A DNA stretch of 64,000 nt from Paragemmobacter straminiformis (GCF_014243445.1 NZ_JACLQD010000005.1:248001-312000), one strand, 5' to 3'; positions 1-10,287 are shown, counted from the first letter of the stretch. Notes: generated by a model not told the origin, from the letters alone. A program made the numbers and translations.

Positions 1-46
1 AGGGAGCGGCTGCCCTGCAGCCGTCGGGTCAAGGGAGGATAAGGGA

Positions 47-1567
47 ATGAACGAAACCACCGCCAATGCGCCGCCCGTCGTCGAGATGCGCGGGATCGAG
101 AAATCCTTCCCCGGCGTGCGCGCCCTGCAATCGGTGCGCTTCGACCTGCGTGCGGGCGAGGTGCATGCGCTGATGGGCGAGAATGGCGCGGGCAAGTCCA
201 CGCTGATGAAGATCTTGACTGGCGTCTATCAACCCGACGGGGGCGAGATCCTTGTCGACGGGCGGTCCGTTGCACTGCGGACTCCGCAGGCGGCGCAGGC
301 CTTGGGCATCAGCATCATCCATCAGGAATTGTTCCTGATGAACCATCTGAGCGCGGCACAGAACATCTTCATTGGGCGAGAGCCGAGCAAGGGTCTGGGC
401 ATCTTTGTTGATGAAGCGAAGATGAAGCGGGACGCCGCCGCGATCTTCCGGCGCATGAAGGTCGAGATCGACCCTGCCGGAGAGGTGGGTCACATGACGG
501 TGGCCCGCCAGCAACTGGTCGAGATCGCCAAGGCGCTGTCCTACGACGCGCGCGTACTGGTGATGGACGAACCGACATCGGCGCTGAACGAGACGGAGGT
601 CGAGCATCTGTTCGCGGTGATCGACGACCTGAAGGCGAACGGGGTGGGGATCGTCTACATCACCCACAAAATGGACGAGGTGAAGCGTATCGCGGACCGC
701 GTCACGGTCATGCGGGACGGGCAGTATATCGACACGCTTCCCGCCGCATCGACGCCCATGTCGACCGTCATCCAGCTGATGGTCGGGCGGGAATTGGCGG
801 ATCAACACCGCGCCACGGGGCAGGGGACAGCAGACGAGGTTCTGCGCGTTACCGGCCTGAACCGCGGAAAGGCCGTGCGTGATGTCAGCTTCTCACTGAA
901 TAAGGGTGAAATCCTTGGTTTCGCTGGCCTGATGGGCGCGGGGCGGACCGAGGTGGCGAGGGCGATTTTCGGGGCGGACCCAATCGACAGCGGCGAAATC
1001 CGCGTCCATGGGCAGGTGCAGCGCATCGCCAGCCCCGCCGATGCCGTGGAAAACGGGATCGCTTATCTGTCCGAGGATCGCAAGCACTTCGGCCTCGTCA
1101 CGGGCATGTCAGTCCGTGACAACGTGACGATGGCGAGCTGGGGCCGCTTCATGCAGGGCGGATTCATGCAGGACGCGGCTCTGGGCAAGGTTGCCGAGGA
1201 CTATGTCCGCAAGCTTAAGGTCAAGACGCCCCACATCCATCAGGAAACGCGTCTCCTGTCAGGCGGCAACCAGCAGAAGGTGGTCATTGCCAAATGGCTG
1301 CTGCGGGATTGCGACATCCTGATCTTCGATGAACCGACGCGTGGCATCGACGTGGGGGCCAAGGCGGAAATCTACCGCCTTCTCGAAGAGCTCGCCGCAG
1401 GAGGGAAGGCGATCATCGTGATCTCGTCCGAACTGCCCGAGGTGCTGCGCCTGTCGCACCGCATCGCCGTCATGTGCGAGGGGCGCATCACGGGCGAGCT
1501 GAACGGCCGCACGGCTACGCAGGAAGACATCATGACGCTGGCGACACAGCGCGCCAACGCGGCGTGA
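47..1567 (+). CDS. Sugar ABC importer, ATP-binding protein (RbsA/MglA type)
   Basis: This 506-residue protein has two fused nucleotide-binding domains, the architecture of the CUT2 ATPases (RbsA, MglA, XylG, about 500 residues) that power uptake of monosaccharides. The first half has an intact Walker A (GENGAGKS, residues 44-51) and the usual CUT2 signature region [12 protein letters not shown] followed by MDEPTSAL. The second half has the typical degenerate P-loop (GLMGAGRTE, near 290), LSGGNQQK (about 404) and DEPTRGID (about 427). The ATG is preceded by a good Shine-Dalgarno sequence (GGAGG). Permease and binding-protein genes follow on the same strand with short gaps, so this is the first visible gene of a three-gene import operon. 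The sugar cannot be told from sequence; ribose, xylose or a related sugar is possible. Confidence 0.95.
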   Translation: MNETTANAPPVVEMRGIEKSFPGVRALQSVRFDLRAGEVHALMGENGAGKSTLMKILTGVYQPDGGEILVDGRSVALRTPQAAQALGISIIHQELFLMNHLSAAQNIFIGREPSKGLGIFVDEAKMKRDAAAIFRRMKVEIDPAGEVGHMTVARQQLVEIAKALSYDARVLVMDEPTSALNETEVEHLFAVIDDLKANGVGIVYITHKMDEVKRIADRVTVMRDGQYIDTLPAASTPMSTVIQLMVGRELADQHRATGQGTADEVLRVTGLNRGKAVRDVSFSLNKGEILGFAGLMGAGRTEVARAIFGADPIDSGEIRVHGQVQRIASPADAVENGIAYLSEDRKHFGLVTGMSVRDNVTMASWGRFMQGGFMQDAALGKVAEDYVRKLKVKTPHIHQETRLLSGGNQQKVVIAKWLLRDCDILIFDEPTRGIDVGAKAEIYRLLEELAAGGKAIIVISSELPEVLRLSHRIAVMCEGRITGELNGRTATQEDIMTLATQRANAA

Positions 1568-1583
1568 ACGGGGGATTACCGAA

Positions 1584-2588
1584 ATGACCGATACGACACT
1601 CGATACCGGAAAGGCCGCGAAGTCCGGCTTCGTCACCACGGCAGCGCTGCAAAAGGCAGTGGCCTTCGTCGTGCTGATCGCGCTTCTGGCCTTCTTTGGC
1701 CTGTTCGCGCCGAACTTCGCCACCGGCGGCAACATGGTTGGCATCATGCAGGCAACCGCGGTCAACGGCGTGCTGGGCGTGGCCGTGACCTTCGTAATCA
1801 TCTCGGGTGGGATCGACCTGTCGATCGGTACCATGATGACACTGACAGCCGTGACGGCAGGGATCATCCTGACCAACCTCGGCATGCCGCTGCCGTTTGG
1901 TATCATCGGCGCGATAGCCGCCGGTGCTTTCATGGGCGCGGTTTCGGGCTGGACCATCGCCAACCTGAAAATCCCGCCCTTTATCGCGACGCTCGGGATG
2001 ATGCAGATCGCACGCGGGCTGGCGCTCGTGTTTTCTGAAGCGAAGCCGATCTATTTCAACGACACACCCAGCTATCAGTTGCTTTCCCCGGTCAGTTCCA
2101 TCTCGGCCCTCATTCCCGGGATCGAGGTTCCGAATGGCGTGATGATCATGTTCATCGTGGCCATCATCTCGTCGGTCGTGCTGACGCGCACCATTGTCGG
2201 ACGGATGATCTTTGCCCTCGGGTCGAACGAAGAAGCGGCACGTCTGTCGGGGATCAAGGTCAACCGCTGGAAGATCCTGACCTATGCCATCTGCGGCGGG
2301 ATCAGTGGGATCGCGGGGCTGATCGTGTCCTCGCGGCTGAACTCGGCCCAACCGGCCCTTGGGCTCGGCTATGAACTCGACGCCATCGCGGCAGTCGTGA
2401 TCGGCGGCACCTCGCTTTCGGGCGGGCGGGGAACGGTGATGGGGACGATCATCGGGGCTTTCATCATGAGCGTGCTGACCAACGGTCTGCGGGTGATGGG
2501 CGTGCAAGAGGAATGGAAGATTGTCGTTACCGGCGTGATCATCATCGTCGCGGTCTTCATCGACATCTTCCTGCGGAAAAAGGCTTGA
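1584..2588 (+). CDS. Sugar ABC importer, permease (RbsC type)
   Basis: This 334-residue, strongly hydrophobic protein has about eight to ten predicted membrane segments and is the length of CUT2 permeases (RbsC/XylH, about 320-340 residues). It would form the homodimeric channel for the ATPase encoded 16 bases upstream. The family landmark is in the C-terminal third: GYELDAIAAVVIGGTSLSGG is the conserved loop that contacts the ATPase, followed by GRGTVMGTIIGAFIMSVL. An earlier landmark is GGIDLSIGTMM. The N-terminal 20 residues are polar and cytoplasmic. Assignment to the family is firm; the substrate is unknown. Confidence 0.94.
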   Translation: MTDTTLDTGKAAKSGFVTTAALQKAVAFVVLIALLAFFGLFAPNFATGGNMVGIMQATAVNGVLGVAVTFVIISGGIDLSIGTMMTLTAVTAGIILTNLGMPLPFGIIGAIAAGAFMGAVSGWTIANLKIPPFIATLGMMQIARGLALVFSEAKPIYFNDTPSYQLLSPVSSISALIPGIEVPNGVMIMFIVAIISSVVLTRTIVGRMIFALGSNEEAARLSGIKVNRWKILTYAICGGISGIAGLIVSSRLNSAQPALGLGYELDAIAAVVIGGTSLSGGRGTVMGTIIGAFIMSVLTNGLRVMGVQEEWKIVVTGVIIIVAVFIDIFLRKKA

Positions 2589-2674
2589 ACCGGCGCGAAC
2601 GCGACTATCCGCCAAGCTTTTGACGACCCCGGCGGCCATGGCGGCCACGGGTATTACCACCAAGGGAGTGAGAC

Positions 2675-3604
2675 ATGAAAAAAACCCTTCTGACTTCGGC
2701 ACTGGCGCTTGGCCTTGCCTTCGGTGCGGCACCGTCCTTTGCCGACACCTACTTTCCGATCATCGCCAAGGGCTTCAGCCACCAGTTCTGGCAGGCGGTG
2801 AAGGCCGGTGCCGAAGAGGCCGCCACCCGCAACGGCGTGACGATCACCTTCGAAGGCCCGAACACCGAAGCCGAGATCGACAAGCAGACCGACATCCTGA
2901 ACGCGGCCATCGCGAAGAACCCGCAGGGTCTGGGCTTTGCTGCGCTGGACAGCCAGGCGCAGATTCCGGCTCTGCAAAAGGCCGCCGATGCGGGCATCCC
3001 GATCGTCGCCTTCGACTCGGGCGTTGACAGCGACCTGCCGCTGACCACGTGCTCGACCGACAACATGGCAGCTGCGGCGGCTGCGGCGGACAATCTGGCC
3101 AAGGCCATCGGCGAAGAAGGCAAGATCGCTGCCGTGATCCACGACCAGACCTCGGCCACCGGCATCGGTCGCCGTGACGGGTTCCTGAACCGCATCAAGG
3201 AAGCCTATCCCAACATCGAAGTTGTCGATGTCCAATATGCCAACGACGCGCTGAAGGCAGCGGACAACGTCAAGGCGATGCTTCAGGCGAACCCCGACAT
3301 CAAGGCAATCTTCGCGTCGAACGAAGGGTCGGCCATCGGTCTGTCGGTTGCCATCAAGGAAACCGGAGCCAAGATCGTCGGCGTAGGCTTTGACTCGGGG
3401 AAAACTCAGAAGGACGCCATCAATGACGGCACCCTCTTGGGCGCAATCACCCAGAACCCGGTCGGCATCGGCCAGTGCGTCGTGGACAGCCTCGTAAAGG
3501 CAACCAAGGGCGAAGAGCTGCCGAAGAATATCGACACCGGCTTCTACTGGTATGACAAGTCGAACATGGGCGACGCGAAGATCGCGGCGGTGCTTTACGA
3601 CTGA
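2675..3604 (+). CDS. Periplasmic sugar-binding protein of the ABC importer (RbsB type)
   Basis: This 309-residue periplasmic binding protein belongs to the type 1 (peripla_BP_4) fold used by CUT2 importers. It starts with a classical signal peptide (MKK, hydrophobic core, cleavage expected after AAPSFA at residue 23). The mature part begins with FPIIAKGFSHQFWQAVKAGA, the usual first beta-alpha unit, and has the hinge-side motifs AFDSGVDSD and GVGFDSGK that line the sugar pocket. Unusually for this family it holds two cysteines (CSTDN and GQCVVDS), perhaps a periplasmic disulphide. The gene is last in the operon. Being third after ATPase and permease differs from operons that begin with the binding protein. 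An AAGGGAGTG Shine-Dalgarno lies just upstream of the ATG. Confidence 0.94.
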   Translation: MKKTLLTSALALGLAFGAAPSFADTYFPIIAKGFSHQFWQAVKAGAEEAATRNGVTITFEGPNTEAEIDKQTDILNAAIAKNPQGLGFAALDSQAQIPALQKAADAGIPIVAFDSGVDSDLPLTTCSTDNMAAAAAAADNLAKAIGEEGKIAAVIHDQTSATGIGRRDGFLNRIKEAYPNIEVVDVQYANDALKAADNVKAMLQANPDIKAIFASNEGSAIGLSVAIKETGAKIVGVGFDSGKTQKDAINDGTLLGAITQNPVGIGQCVVDSLVKATKGEELPKNIDTGFYWYDKSNMGDAKIAAVLYD

Positions 3605-3625
3605 TCCTGTTCAAGGATCGGCGTG

Positions 3626-3656
3626 CCCTCCTCCGCTGTGCGGGGGAGGGTTTTCT
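3626..3656 (+). terminator. Rho-independent terminator of the sugar ABC operon
   Basis: An 11-bp stem (3626-3636 with 3640-3650, one G-T pair) with a 3-base loop is followed by TTTTCT, 22 bases after the binding-protein stop codon. Confidence 0.88.
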
Positions 3657-3759
3657 ATTGTCTGGAACGGGGTGGGGCCTTGCTGTGAGGGGGGGGGCGG
3701 CTTGCCGGTTGCCCCAAGGGCGACATGGTGGACATGGCCCGCTTGAGAGGGCCAGGCTT

Positions 3760-4692
3760 TTATTCAGCCCTTTCGACAATCCCGTCACGGGTGCGGAGCG
3801 CGTCGATGATCACGCGGAAGGCGGGAGAGATGTGGCGGCGACTGGGATAGTAAAGGTGGAGGCCTGCGATGGGTTGGCTCCAGTCATCAAGCACCAGTTG
3901 CAGCGCGCCCGATGCCAGATAGGGCGCGACCGCCGCTTCGGGCAGGAAGGCGATGCCGAAGCCGTCGAGCGCTGCTTGCAGGCAGGCGTTGACCGAGTTG
4001 AAGGTGACCTGGCCCGAGACCCGAACCCGCATCTCCTCGCCCGCTTTAGCAAATTCCCATGCGTAAAGCCCGCCGCCGGTGACCATCCGCAGGTTGATGC
4101 AGCGATGGGTGACAAGGTCTTTTGGCGTCATCGGGGGCGGGTTTTGGACGAAATAGGCCCGCGTCGCTACGGCGACCAGCCGCCCGTCCGGCGTGATCCG
4201 CACGGCAACCATGTCCTTTTCCACGCTTTCGCCAAGCCGCACGCCCGCGTCGAAACCGTCTGCCACGATGTCACGAAAGCCGTGGTCGATAGAGAGTTCC
4301 AGATTGATTTCGGGGTAAGCGCGCAGCACGGGCGCAAGCGTCGGCCATAGCACGCGTTCGGCGGCATATTCGCTGGCAGTGATGCGGACATTTCCCGCAG
4401 GGCGGTCGCGCAAGGCCGAGAGTTGGGCAAGTTCGGCATGGATGTCGTCAAAGCGGGGCGCGACCGTGTCGAGCAGGCGCTGCCCCGCTTCGGTCACCGA
4501 AACGCTGCGGGTCGTGCGCGTCAGAAGCCGCAAGCCAAGTGCTTCTTCCAGATGTCGGATCGTCTGGCTGAGGGCCGAGGCGGAAACGCCGATCCGTGCC
4601 GCCGCCCGCGTAAAGCTGCGCTCGCGGGCGACGACCGCGAAGGTGGCAAGCTCGTTCATCGTATAGCGTTGCATTGTGAAGCCTGACTTCAT
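3760..4692 (-). CDS. LysR-family transcriptional regulator
   Basis: This 310-residue protein has the LysR layout: an N-terminal winged helix-turn-helix (about residues 12-70, with ELATFAVVARERSFTRAAA and SASALSQTIRHLEEALG) and a C-terminal periplasmic-binding-protein-like effector domain (about 95-300). The DNA-binding helix and the YAWEF/HRCINLRM region of the effector domain resemble the large AaeR/DsdC-like group often found beside short-chain or aldo/keto reductases. It is divergent from the aldo/keto reductase at 4771 and probably regulates it. The first ATG (4692) has little Shine-Dalgarno; starts at MQRYT or MNELA, 6 or 11 residues in, are equally possible. The effector is unknown. Confidence 0.92.
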   Translation of the reverse strand: MKSGFTMQRYTMNELATFAVVARERSFTRAAARIGVSASALSQTIRHLEEALGLRLLTRTTRSVSVTEAGQRLLDTVAPRFDDIHAELAQLSALRDRPAGNVRITASEYAAERVLWPTLAPVLRAYPEINLELSIDHGFRDIVADGFDAGVRLGESVEKDMVAVRITPDGRLVAVATRAYFVQNPPPMTPKDLVTHRCINLRMVTGGGLYAWEFAKAGEEMRVRVSGQVTFNSVNACLQAALDGFGIAFLPEAAVAPYLASGALQLVLDDWSQPIAGLHLYYPSRRHISPAFRVIIDALRTRDGIVERAE

Positions 4693-4703
4693 TCCAGATG
4701 CAC

Positions 4704-4718
4704 ATTATAGGGGATAAT
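4704..4718. promoter_or_regulatory. Candidate LysR-type operator (T-N11-A dyad)
   Basis: A perfect interrupted dyad, ATTAT-N5-ATAAT, lies in the 78-base gap between the LysR gene and the aldo/keto reductase. It satisfies the T-N11-A rule of LysR-family sites (T4705, A4717). It is AT-rich in a GC-rich context. Binding is inferred, not shown. Confidence 0.5.
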
Positions 4719-4758
4719 CGCAAGGAAAACGCCAGCCTATAAACGGGGTGTTCGATAG

Positions 4759-5760
<1,002 letters not shown>

Positions 5761-5838
5761 CCTGGCGAGAAGGAGGACAGCGCGAACGGAAACGCGACTG
5801 TCCGCTTTCCGCCCAAAGCGCCTGTGACGCGCCATAGC

Positions 5839-5868
5839 AAAGCCCGCCGCAACGTCGCGGCGGGCTTT
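5839..5868. terminator. Bidirectional terminator between aldo/keto reductase and fabI
   Basis: A perfect 12-bp stem (AAAGCCCGCCGC with its complement) and 6-base loop, with A residues on one flank and T residues on the other, lies between two convergent genes. It can serve both. Confidence 0.85.
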
Positions 5869-5970
5869 GTTTGGTTTGCAGGCAACGGCCCGGTTTCCGG
5901 CCCTGCCGGACTGCGCCGTGCCCGGCGGCCCTGCCGTTGGTGCCATTCCGGGCTGCCCTGCGGTGGCGGG

Positions 5971-6780
5971 TCAGGCCTTGTCGGCGGCGCCGTTCATCTG
6001 GTCGGGCTGGGGCATGCCGAGGACGTGGTAGCCGCCGTCGACATGCACGATCTCGCCCGTGGTGAAGGCGCCGTAGGCCGAGGCGAGCCAGACGGCGGTG
6101 CCGCCCACCGCTTCGAGCGTGGCGTTCGAGCGCAGGGGCGCGTTCGCTTCGGTATGGCGATAGGTGGCGCGGGCTCCGCCGATGGCGGCCCCTGCCAGCG
6201 TTTTCATCGGGCCTGGAGAGACCGCGTTGACGCGGATGCCCTGCGGCCCAAGGTCGTTGGCGAGGTAGCGGACCGAGGATTCAAGCGCCGCCTTGGCCAC
6301 GCCCATGACGTTGTAATTCGGCGTGACGCGGTTCGAGCCGCCGTAGGTGAGCGTGATCAGCGTGCCGCCCGACGGCATCAGTTCGGCCGCGCGGCGCGAG
6401 ACGTCGATGAAGGAGAAACACGAGATCGCCAGCGAATTGGAGAAGTTGCCACGGGTCGTGTTGATGAAGCGGCCCGTCAGCTCGTTCTTGTCGGAATAGG
6501 CGATGGCATGCACGAGGAAGTCGATCGTGCCCCAGCGGTCTTTCAGCGCGGCGAAGCAGGCGTCGAGCGAGGTGTCGTCGGTCACATCGACATCGACCAT
6601 GAAGTCCGATCCGACCGATGCCGCGAGGGGGGCAAGACGTTTGCCGAAGGCATCGCCCTGATAGGAGAAGGCGAGTTCCGCGCCCTCGTCCGCCATCGCC
6701 TTTGCGATGCCCCATGCGATGGAGCGTTCATTGGCGACGCCCATGACAAGCCCGCGCTTGCCCTTCATCAGATCGGCCAT
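5971..6780 (-). CDS. fabI: Enoyl-[acyl-carrier-protein] reductase (NADH)
   Basis: FabI (269 residues, normal length) reduces the trans-2 double bond of enoyl-ACP in the last step of each fatty acid elongation cycle. It is an SDR-type enzyme with the atypical FabI cofactor motif GVANERSIAWGIAKAM near the N-terminus and the catalytic pair Y156/K163 in NYNVMGVAK, numbered exactly as in the E. coli enzyme; Y146 also matches. It is the last gene of a fabA-fabB-fabI cluster on the minus strand, 30 bases after fabB. The C-terminus ends soon after the conserved GEIVHVDGGYH strand with a short polar tail. Confidence 0.97.
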   Translation of the reverse strand: MADLMKGKRGLVMGVANERSIAWGIAKAMADEGAELAFSYQGDAFGKRLAPLAASVGSDFMVDVDVTDDTSLDACFAALKDRWGTIDFLVHAIAYSDKNELTGRFINTTRGNFSNSLAISCFSFIDVSRRAAELMPSGGTLITLTYGGSNRVTPNYNVMGVAKAALESSVRYLANDLGPQGIRVNAVSPGPMKTLAGAAIGGARATYRHTEANAPLRSNATLEAVGGTAVWLASAYGAFTTGEIVHVDGGYHVLGMPQPDQMNGAADKA

Positions 6781-6810
6781 GTCCCTGTCCCTTTTCTACG
6801 GTCTGTTGGT

Positions 6811-8040
6811 TCAGCCGTTGTACTTGCTCATCACCAAGGTCGCATTGGTGCCGCCGAAGCCGAAGCTGTTGGACAGGACCGAGTCGAGTTTGACGCCCGT
6901 GCGCAGTTCGGTGACGATTTCCGACGGGTCGAGCGCGGGGTCCAGCGTCTTGACGTTGGCCGACGCCGCGATGAAATCGCCGTTCATCATCAGCAGCGAG
7001 TAGATCGCCTCGTGTACGCCGGTGGCACCAAGGCTGTGGCCGGTGAGCGACTTGGTCGAGGCGACGGGCGGGGTCGAGCCGCGGCCGAAGACGCGGCGGA
7101 TCGCCTCCATCTCGGTGACGTCGCCCACGGGGGTCGAGGTGCCGTGCGAGTTGATATAATCGATCTTGCGCCCCTGCGGCAGGGTCGAGAGGGCGAGGCG
7201 CATGGAGCGTTCGCCGCCTTCGCCCGAGGGGGCCACCATGTCATGGCCGTCCGAGGTCGCGCCGTAGCCGGTGACTTCGGCATAGATCTTCGCGCCGCGC
7301 GCGAGGGCATGGTTCAGTTCCTCAAGAACCACCACGCCGCCGCCGCCCGCGATGACGAAGCCGTCGCGCGTCGCATCATAGGTGCGCGAGGCGGTGTCCG
7401 GCGCGTCGTTGTATTTCGACGACATGGCCCCCATCGCGTCGAAGAGGCAGGACAGGGTCCAGTCGAGTTCCTCGCCGCCGCCAGCGAAGACGATGTCCTG
7501 CTTGCCGAACTGGATCAGTTCCGCGCCGTTGCCGATGCAATGGGCCGAGGTGGAGCAGGCCGAGGTGATCGAATAGTTCACGCCCTTGATCTTGAAGGGC
7601 GTGGCAAGGCAGGCCGAAGTGGTCGAGGACATGCCCTTGGTCACGCCGAAGGGGCCGATGCGCTTGGGCGAGCCGGTTTCGCGGACGATGTTATGGGCCT
7701 TGAAGAAGGATTTGGTCGAAGGCCCGCCGCTGCCCACGATGATGCCGGTGCGTTCGTTCGAGACATCCGACGGATCGAGCCCCGAGTCCTTGACCGCCTG
7801 ATCCATCGCGATGAAGTTGTAGGCCGCCCCGTCGCCCATGAAGCGCAGGTCGCGCTTGTCGATGTGGTCTTCCAGTACGATCTGCGGCTGGCCGTGGACC
7901 TGGCTGCGGAAGCCGCGTTCGGCGTATTCGGGGGCAAAGACGATGCCGGAGCGGCCCGCGCGCAGCGAGGCTTCCACCTCGGCCGCCGAATTGCCGATGG
8001 GCGAGACGATGCCGATCCCTGTGATGACGACGCGACGCAT
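6811..8040 (-). CDS. fabB: 3-oxoacyl-[acyl-carrier-protein] synthase I
   Basis: KAS I (409 residues) condenses malonyl-ACP with acyl-ACP and is needed for elongating unsaturated intermediates made by FabA. The thiolase-fold catalytic triad is present: C162 ([11 protein letters not shown]) and two histidines near 298 ([11 protein letters not shown]) and 333 (TGHSLGATG). The start [16 protein letters not shown] is the standard FabB/FabF N-terminus. Its neighbours fabA upstream and fabI downstream support FabB rather than FabF. The gap to fabA is 413 bases, much longer than expected, because an inverted-repeat element lies there (8138-8413), so fabB and fabI may depend on read-through or on their own promoter. 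Confidence 0.96.
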   Translation of the reverse strand: MRRVVITGIGIVSPIGNSAAEVEASLRAGRSGIVFAPEYAERGFRSQVHGQPQIVLEDHIDKRDLRFMGDGAAYNFIAMDQAVKDSGLDPSDVSNERTGIIVGSGGPSTKSFFKAHNIVRETGSPKRIGPFGVTKGMSSTTSACLATPFKIKGVNYSITSACSTSAHCIGNGAELIQFGKQDIVFAGGGEELDWTLSCLFDAMGAMSSKYNDAPDTASRTYDATRDGFVIAGGGGVVVLEELNHALARGAKIYAEVTGYGATSDGHDMVAPSGEGGERSMRLALSTLPQGRKIDYINSHGTSTPVGDVTEMEAIRRVFGRGSTPPVASTKSLTGHSLGATGVHEAIYSLLMMNGDFIAASANVKTLDPALDPSEIVTELRTGVKLDSVLSNSFGFGGTNATLVMSKYNG

Positions 8041-8137
8041 GGGGCCTCCGATCCTGTAGCTTTGGATTGTCTCTAAGGGAGAGGGGGGTTCTGGGCAAGG
8101 GGGATGGGGGGCGTGGGGGGGAAGGTGCCCTGTTCCC

Positions 8138-8413
8138 GTAGGGTGCGCAGTTGCTGCGCACCTTTGTCACGCAGTCGCAAAATGGCGGGCAGGGTGCTGA
8201 TGTGATTGCTGCGTACTCGGAATAGAATAAGGCCTTGGTTGTCCATTGGCGGGCGGACATCGCTTTGCCGGGGAAGGCGGCGCTTGCGCGGCGTGTCGCC
8301 AGATCACGCCGAAAGACGCTGCTCTGGCAGGGTCGGCAGTGCAATCGGGATGCGCCACGGATGCGCCGGCTATGGGCGGTGTGAAAAAGGTGCGCAACGC
8401 GTGCGCACCCTAC
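8138..8413. repeat. REPIN/MITE-like element with 28-bp terminal inverted repeats
   Basis: Two 28-base arms, 8138-8165 and 8386-8413, are inverted copies of one another and differ only in a central 5-base loop (GTTGC against CGCGT). Each arm is itself a hairpin (GGTGCGCA with TGCGCACC), so the element is a pair of palindromes in inverted orientation around about 220 bases of non-coding DNA. This is the layout of REPINs (paired REP sequences mobilised by RAYT transposases) and of small MITEs. No open reading frame inside looks real and no target-site duplication is obvious. It sits between fabA and fabB. Confidence 0.75.
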
Positions 8414-8453
8414 ACGACTTTATGAAGGGCGCGCGTTGCTTTTGCGCGCCCCT

Positions 8454-8963
8454 TCAGCTTTCGCTCAGCGCCACCTTCATGTCCTTGACGATGTAGATCA
8501 CGTCGCCGTCCGCCTCGACGATGCCGTCGGCCACGCCCATCGTCAGGCGGCGGGTCTGGATCGCCTTGGTGAAGTTGACGCGATAGGTCAGCATCTTGCG
8601 GTCGGGGCGGACCATGCCGGTCAGCTTCACCTCGCCCACGCCGAGCGCGTAGCCGCGCCCCTGCCAGCCGCGCCAGCCGAGGTTGAAGCCGGTCAGCTGC
8701 CAAAGGCCGTCAAGCCCGAGGCAGCCCGGCATGATCGGGTTGCCGGGGAAGTGGCAGTCGAAGAACCAAAGCCCGGGCGTGATGTCGAATTCGGCCACCA
8801 CATGGCCCTTGCCATGTTCGCCGCCATCTTCCGAAATCTCGGTGATGCGGTCCATCATCAGCATCGGCGGCGCGGGAAGCTGGGCATTGCCGGGGCCGAA
8901 CAACTCGCCACGGGAACATTTCAAAAGCGCCTCGCGGTCGAAGCTGGTCGGGTAGGCGGCCAT
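8454..8963 (-). CDS. fabA: 3-hydroxydecanoyl-[acyl-carrier-protein] dehydratase/isomerase
   Basis: FabA (169 residues) dehydrates 3-hydroxydecanoyl-ACP and isomerises the product to the cis-3 form, the entry into unsaturated fatty acids. The hot-dog fold motif [20 protein letters not shown] carries the catalytic H71 and D85, one residue offset from E. coli H70/D84. I chose the ATG at 8963 because AAAGGA lies at the right distance upstream and the protein then begins like known FabA proteins; a longer reading frame exists but its extra residues look non-coding. It is first of the fabA-fabB-fabI set and divergent from irr, 215 bases away, an arrangement found in other Rhodobacterales. Confidence 0.97.
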   Translation of the reverse strand: MAAYPTSFDREALLKCSRGELFGPGNAQLPAPPMLMMDRITEISEDGGEHGKGHVVAEFDITPGLWFFDCHFPGNPIMPGCLGLDGLWQLTGFNLGWRGWQGRGYALGVGEVKLTGMVRPDRKMLTYRVNFTKAIQTRRLTMGVADGIVEADGDVIYIVKDMKVALSES

Positions 8964-9121
8964 ACTGGTTCCTTTGCAGGTGTCTTTACGATCTTGTGAT
9001 CGGTGTATCATCCGCATGGAACGGGAAGCAAGAGAGGCGGGTTGCCCGTCCCAGACCAACCCCTGACCCGTCCCTGACCTGTCACGGGACGATCCGCCAC
9101 AGAGTTGCGACCGATTTTCAT

Positions 9122-9151
9122 TTGTAAAGACGGGGTGCGGGCCGCTATATA
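9122..9151 (+). promoter_or_regulatory. Candidate sigma-70 promoter of irr
   Basis: TTGTAA (9122-9127), an 18-base spacer and TATATA (9146-9151) lie 28 bases before the irr start codon. An AAAGGA Shine-Dalgarno follows at about 9165. Confidence 0.55.
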
Positions 9152-9178
9152 CAGCCGGACAAGGCAAAGGATGGGCTT

Positions 9179-9595
9179 ATGGCGGTGACGGCACGGCAAC
9201 GCGGGACGGATTGGCTGGCAACGGCCGGACTGCGCCCGACGCGGCAGCGGCTGGCCCTTGCCGAATTGCTGGTGGGCGATGGCGAGAACCGCCATGTCAC
9301 GGCCGAAAGCCTTTATGCGCTGTCGGCCAATTCGGGCGAGAAGGTCTCGCTTGCCACGGTCTACAACACGCTGCGCGCCTTTTGCGAGGCGGGGTTGATG
9401 AACGAGGTCGTGGTGGACGGGTCGAAAAGCTATTTCGACACGCGCATGGATGACCATCCGCATTTCTACTGGGAAGACAGCCACGATCTGACCGATGCCC
9501 CCGCCGATGCCCTGCGGATCGAGGGATTGCCCGATGCGCCCGCCGGAATGCGGGTTTCGCGCGTGGATGTGGTGATCCGGCTGAAGCGGGCCTGA
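9179..9595 (+). CDS. irr: Iron response regulator Irr (Fur family)
   Basis: This 138-residue Fur-superfamily repressor has an N-terminal winged helix (GLRPTRQRLALAELL and HVTAESLYALS, then SLATVYNTLRAFCEAGLM) and a short dimerisation domain. The metal-site region DDHPHFYWED lacks the full Fur HHDH signature and cysteine pairs, as in Irr, which in alphaproteobacteria responds to haem/iron status rather than to Fe2+ directly. Its position divergent from fabA is the usual Rhodobacterales context for irr. The intergenic region could hold iron control elements, but I could not identify one with confidence. Fur or Zur are less likely because of the missing C-terminal cysteines. Confidence 0.85.
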   Translation: MAVTARQRGTDWLATAGLRPTRQRLALAELLVGDGENRHVTAESLYALSANSGEKVSLATVYNTLRAFCEAGLMNEVVVDGSKSYFDTRMDDHPHFYWEDSHDLTDAPADALRIEGLPDAPAGMRVSRVDVVIRLKRA

Positions 9596-9612
9596 GGCTT
9601 CGGGCAAAGCCT

Positions 9613-10215
9613 TTATGCGGGCGGTGTCAGGCGGAAGGCGTCGGTCGGGGCCAGACGGTCGAGCATAGCGAAGAGTTTCGGAAAATCGGCCCGCGGGGCA
9701 AGATCGGGCATGTCGAGGCGGATGCCGTCGAGTGCCGCGATGGCCGTGACATCGGCCTGCGTCAGGCGGTCGCCTGTCAGGTAGGGACCTTGCATCTGTG
9801 CTTCAAGCGCGGCCAGCCCCTGACGGATCTGCGCGTTCAGACGGTCGAGCCACGGCTGCCAGACATGGGTTTCGGGGCGGCGGTGGGTTTCGTAATAGGC
9901 GGCGACGTATTTCTCGGCCGTGGCGAGGGCGAGGGCGGTCAGCGCCACGACGCGCCGCCGGTCCGGGCCGTGGCGCGGGGTCAGGGCGGCATCGCCTGCC
10001 TGTTCGTCGAGATAGTCGATGATCGCGCTTGAATCGGTGATGGCGCTGCCATCCGCCAGCACCAGCGCGGGAATGCGCCCCAAGGGGCTGAGCGGTTCGA
10101 GCGCTGCGTGATCCTCGGTCCCCAAGGGCGATTGGGTGAAGGGCATGGCGTAAAGGTGCAGCGTGATGCCGACACGCCGCACGAAGGGCGAGCCGTAGTG
10201 ACCGACAAGTTGCAT
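9613..10215 (-). CDS. Glutathione S-transferase family protein
   Basis: This 200-residue protein is of GST length and two-domain form: an N-terminal thioredoxin-like domain (about 1-80; MQLVGHYGSPFVRRVGITL, cis-proline in GRIPALVL, glutathione-binding ITDSSAIIDYL) and an all-helical C-terminal domain (with TQADVTAIAAL, the N-capping-box region). The start at 10215 gives a normal GST N-terminus; an in-frame start 19 residues upstream only adds basic non-conserved residues. It faces irr tail to tail with 17 bases between the stops. Substrate unknown; many such bacterial GSTs act in detoxification. Confidence 0.9.
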   Translation of the reverse strand: MQLVGHYGSPFVRRVGITLHLYAMPFTQSPLGTEDHAALEPLSPLGRIPALVLADGSAITDSSAIIDYLDEQAGDAALTPRHGPDRRRVVALTALALATAEKYVAAYYETHRRPETHVWQPWLDRLNAQIRQGLAALEAQMQGPYLTGDRLTQADVTAIAALDGIRLDMPDLAPRADFPKLFAMLDRLAPTDAFRLTPPA

Positions 10216-10287
10216 GGCGTTTTCCCCCGTTGCGTTGCGCGGCAGAAAAGCACGGCGGGCGCGGCGGGCCAAGGGGCTGCTAGCGGG

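Noticed and set aside
5824-8076. Open frame of 750 codons on the plus strand
   Set aside because: Antisense to fabI and fabB, which carry all catalytic residues.
8964-9178. Iron control element (ICE) or Irr box between fabA and irr
   Set aside because: I looked for a palindromic ICE-like motif; short dyads around 8995-9010 are too weak to call by eye.
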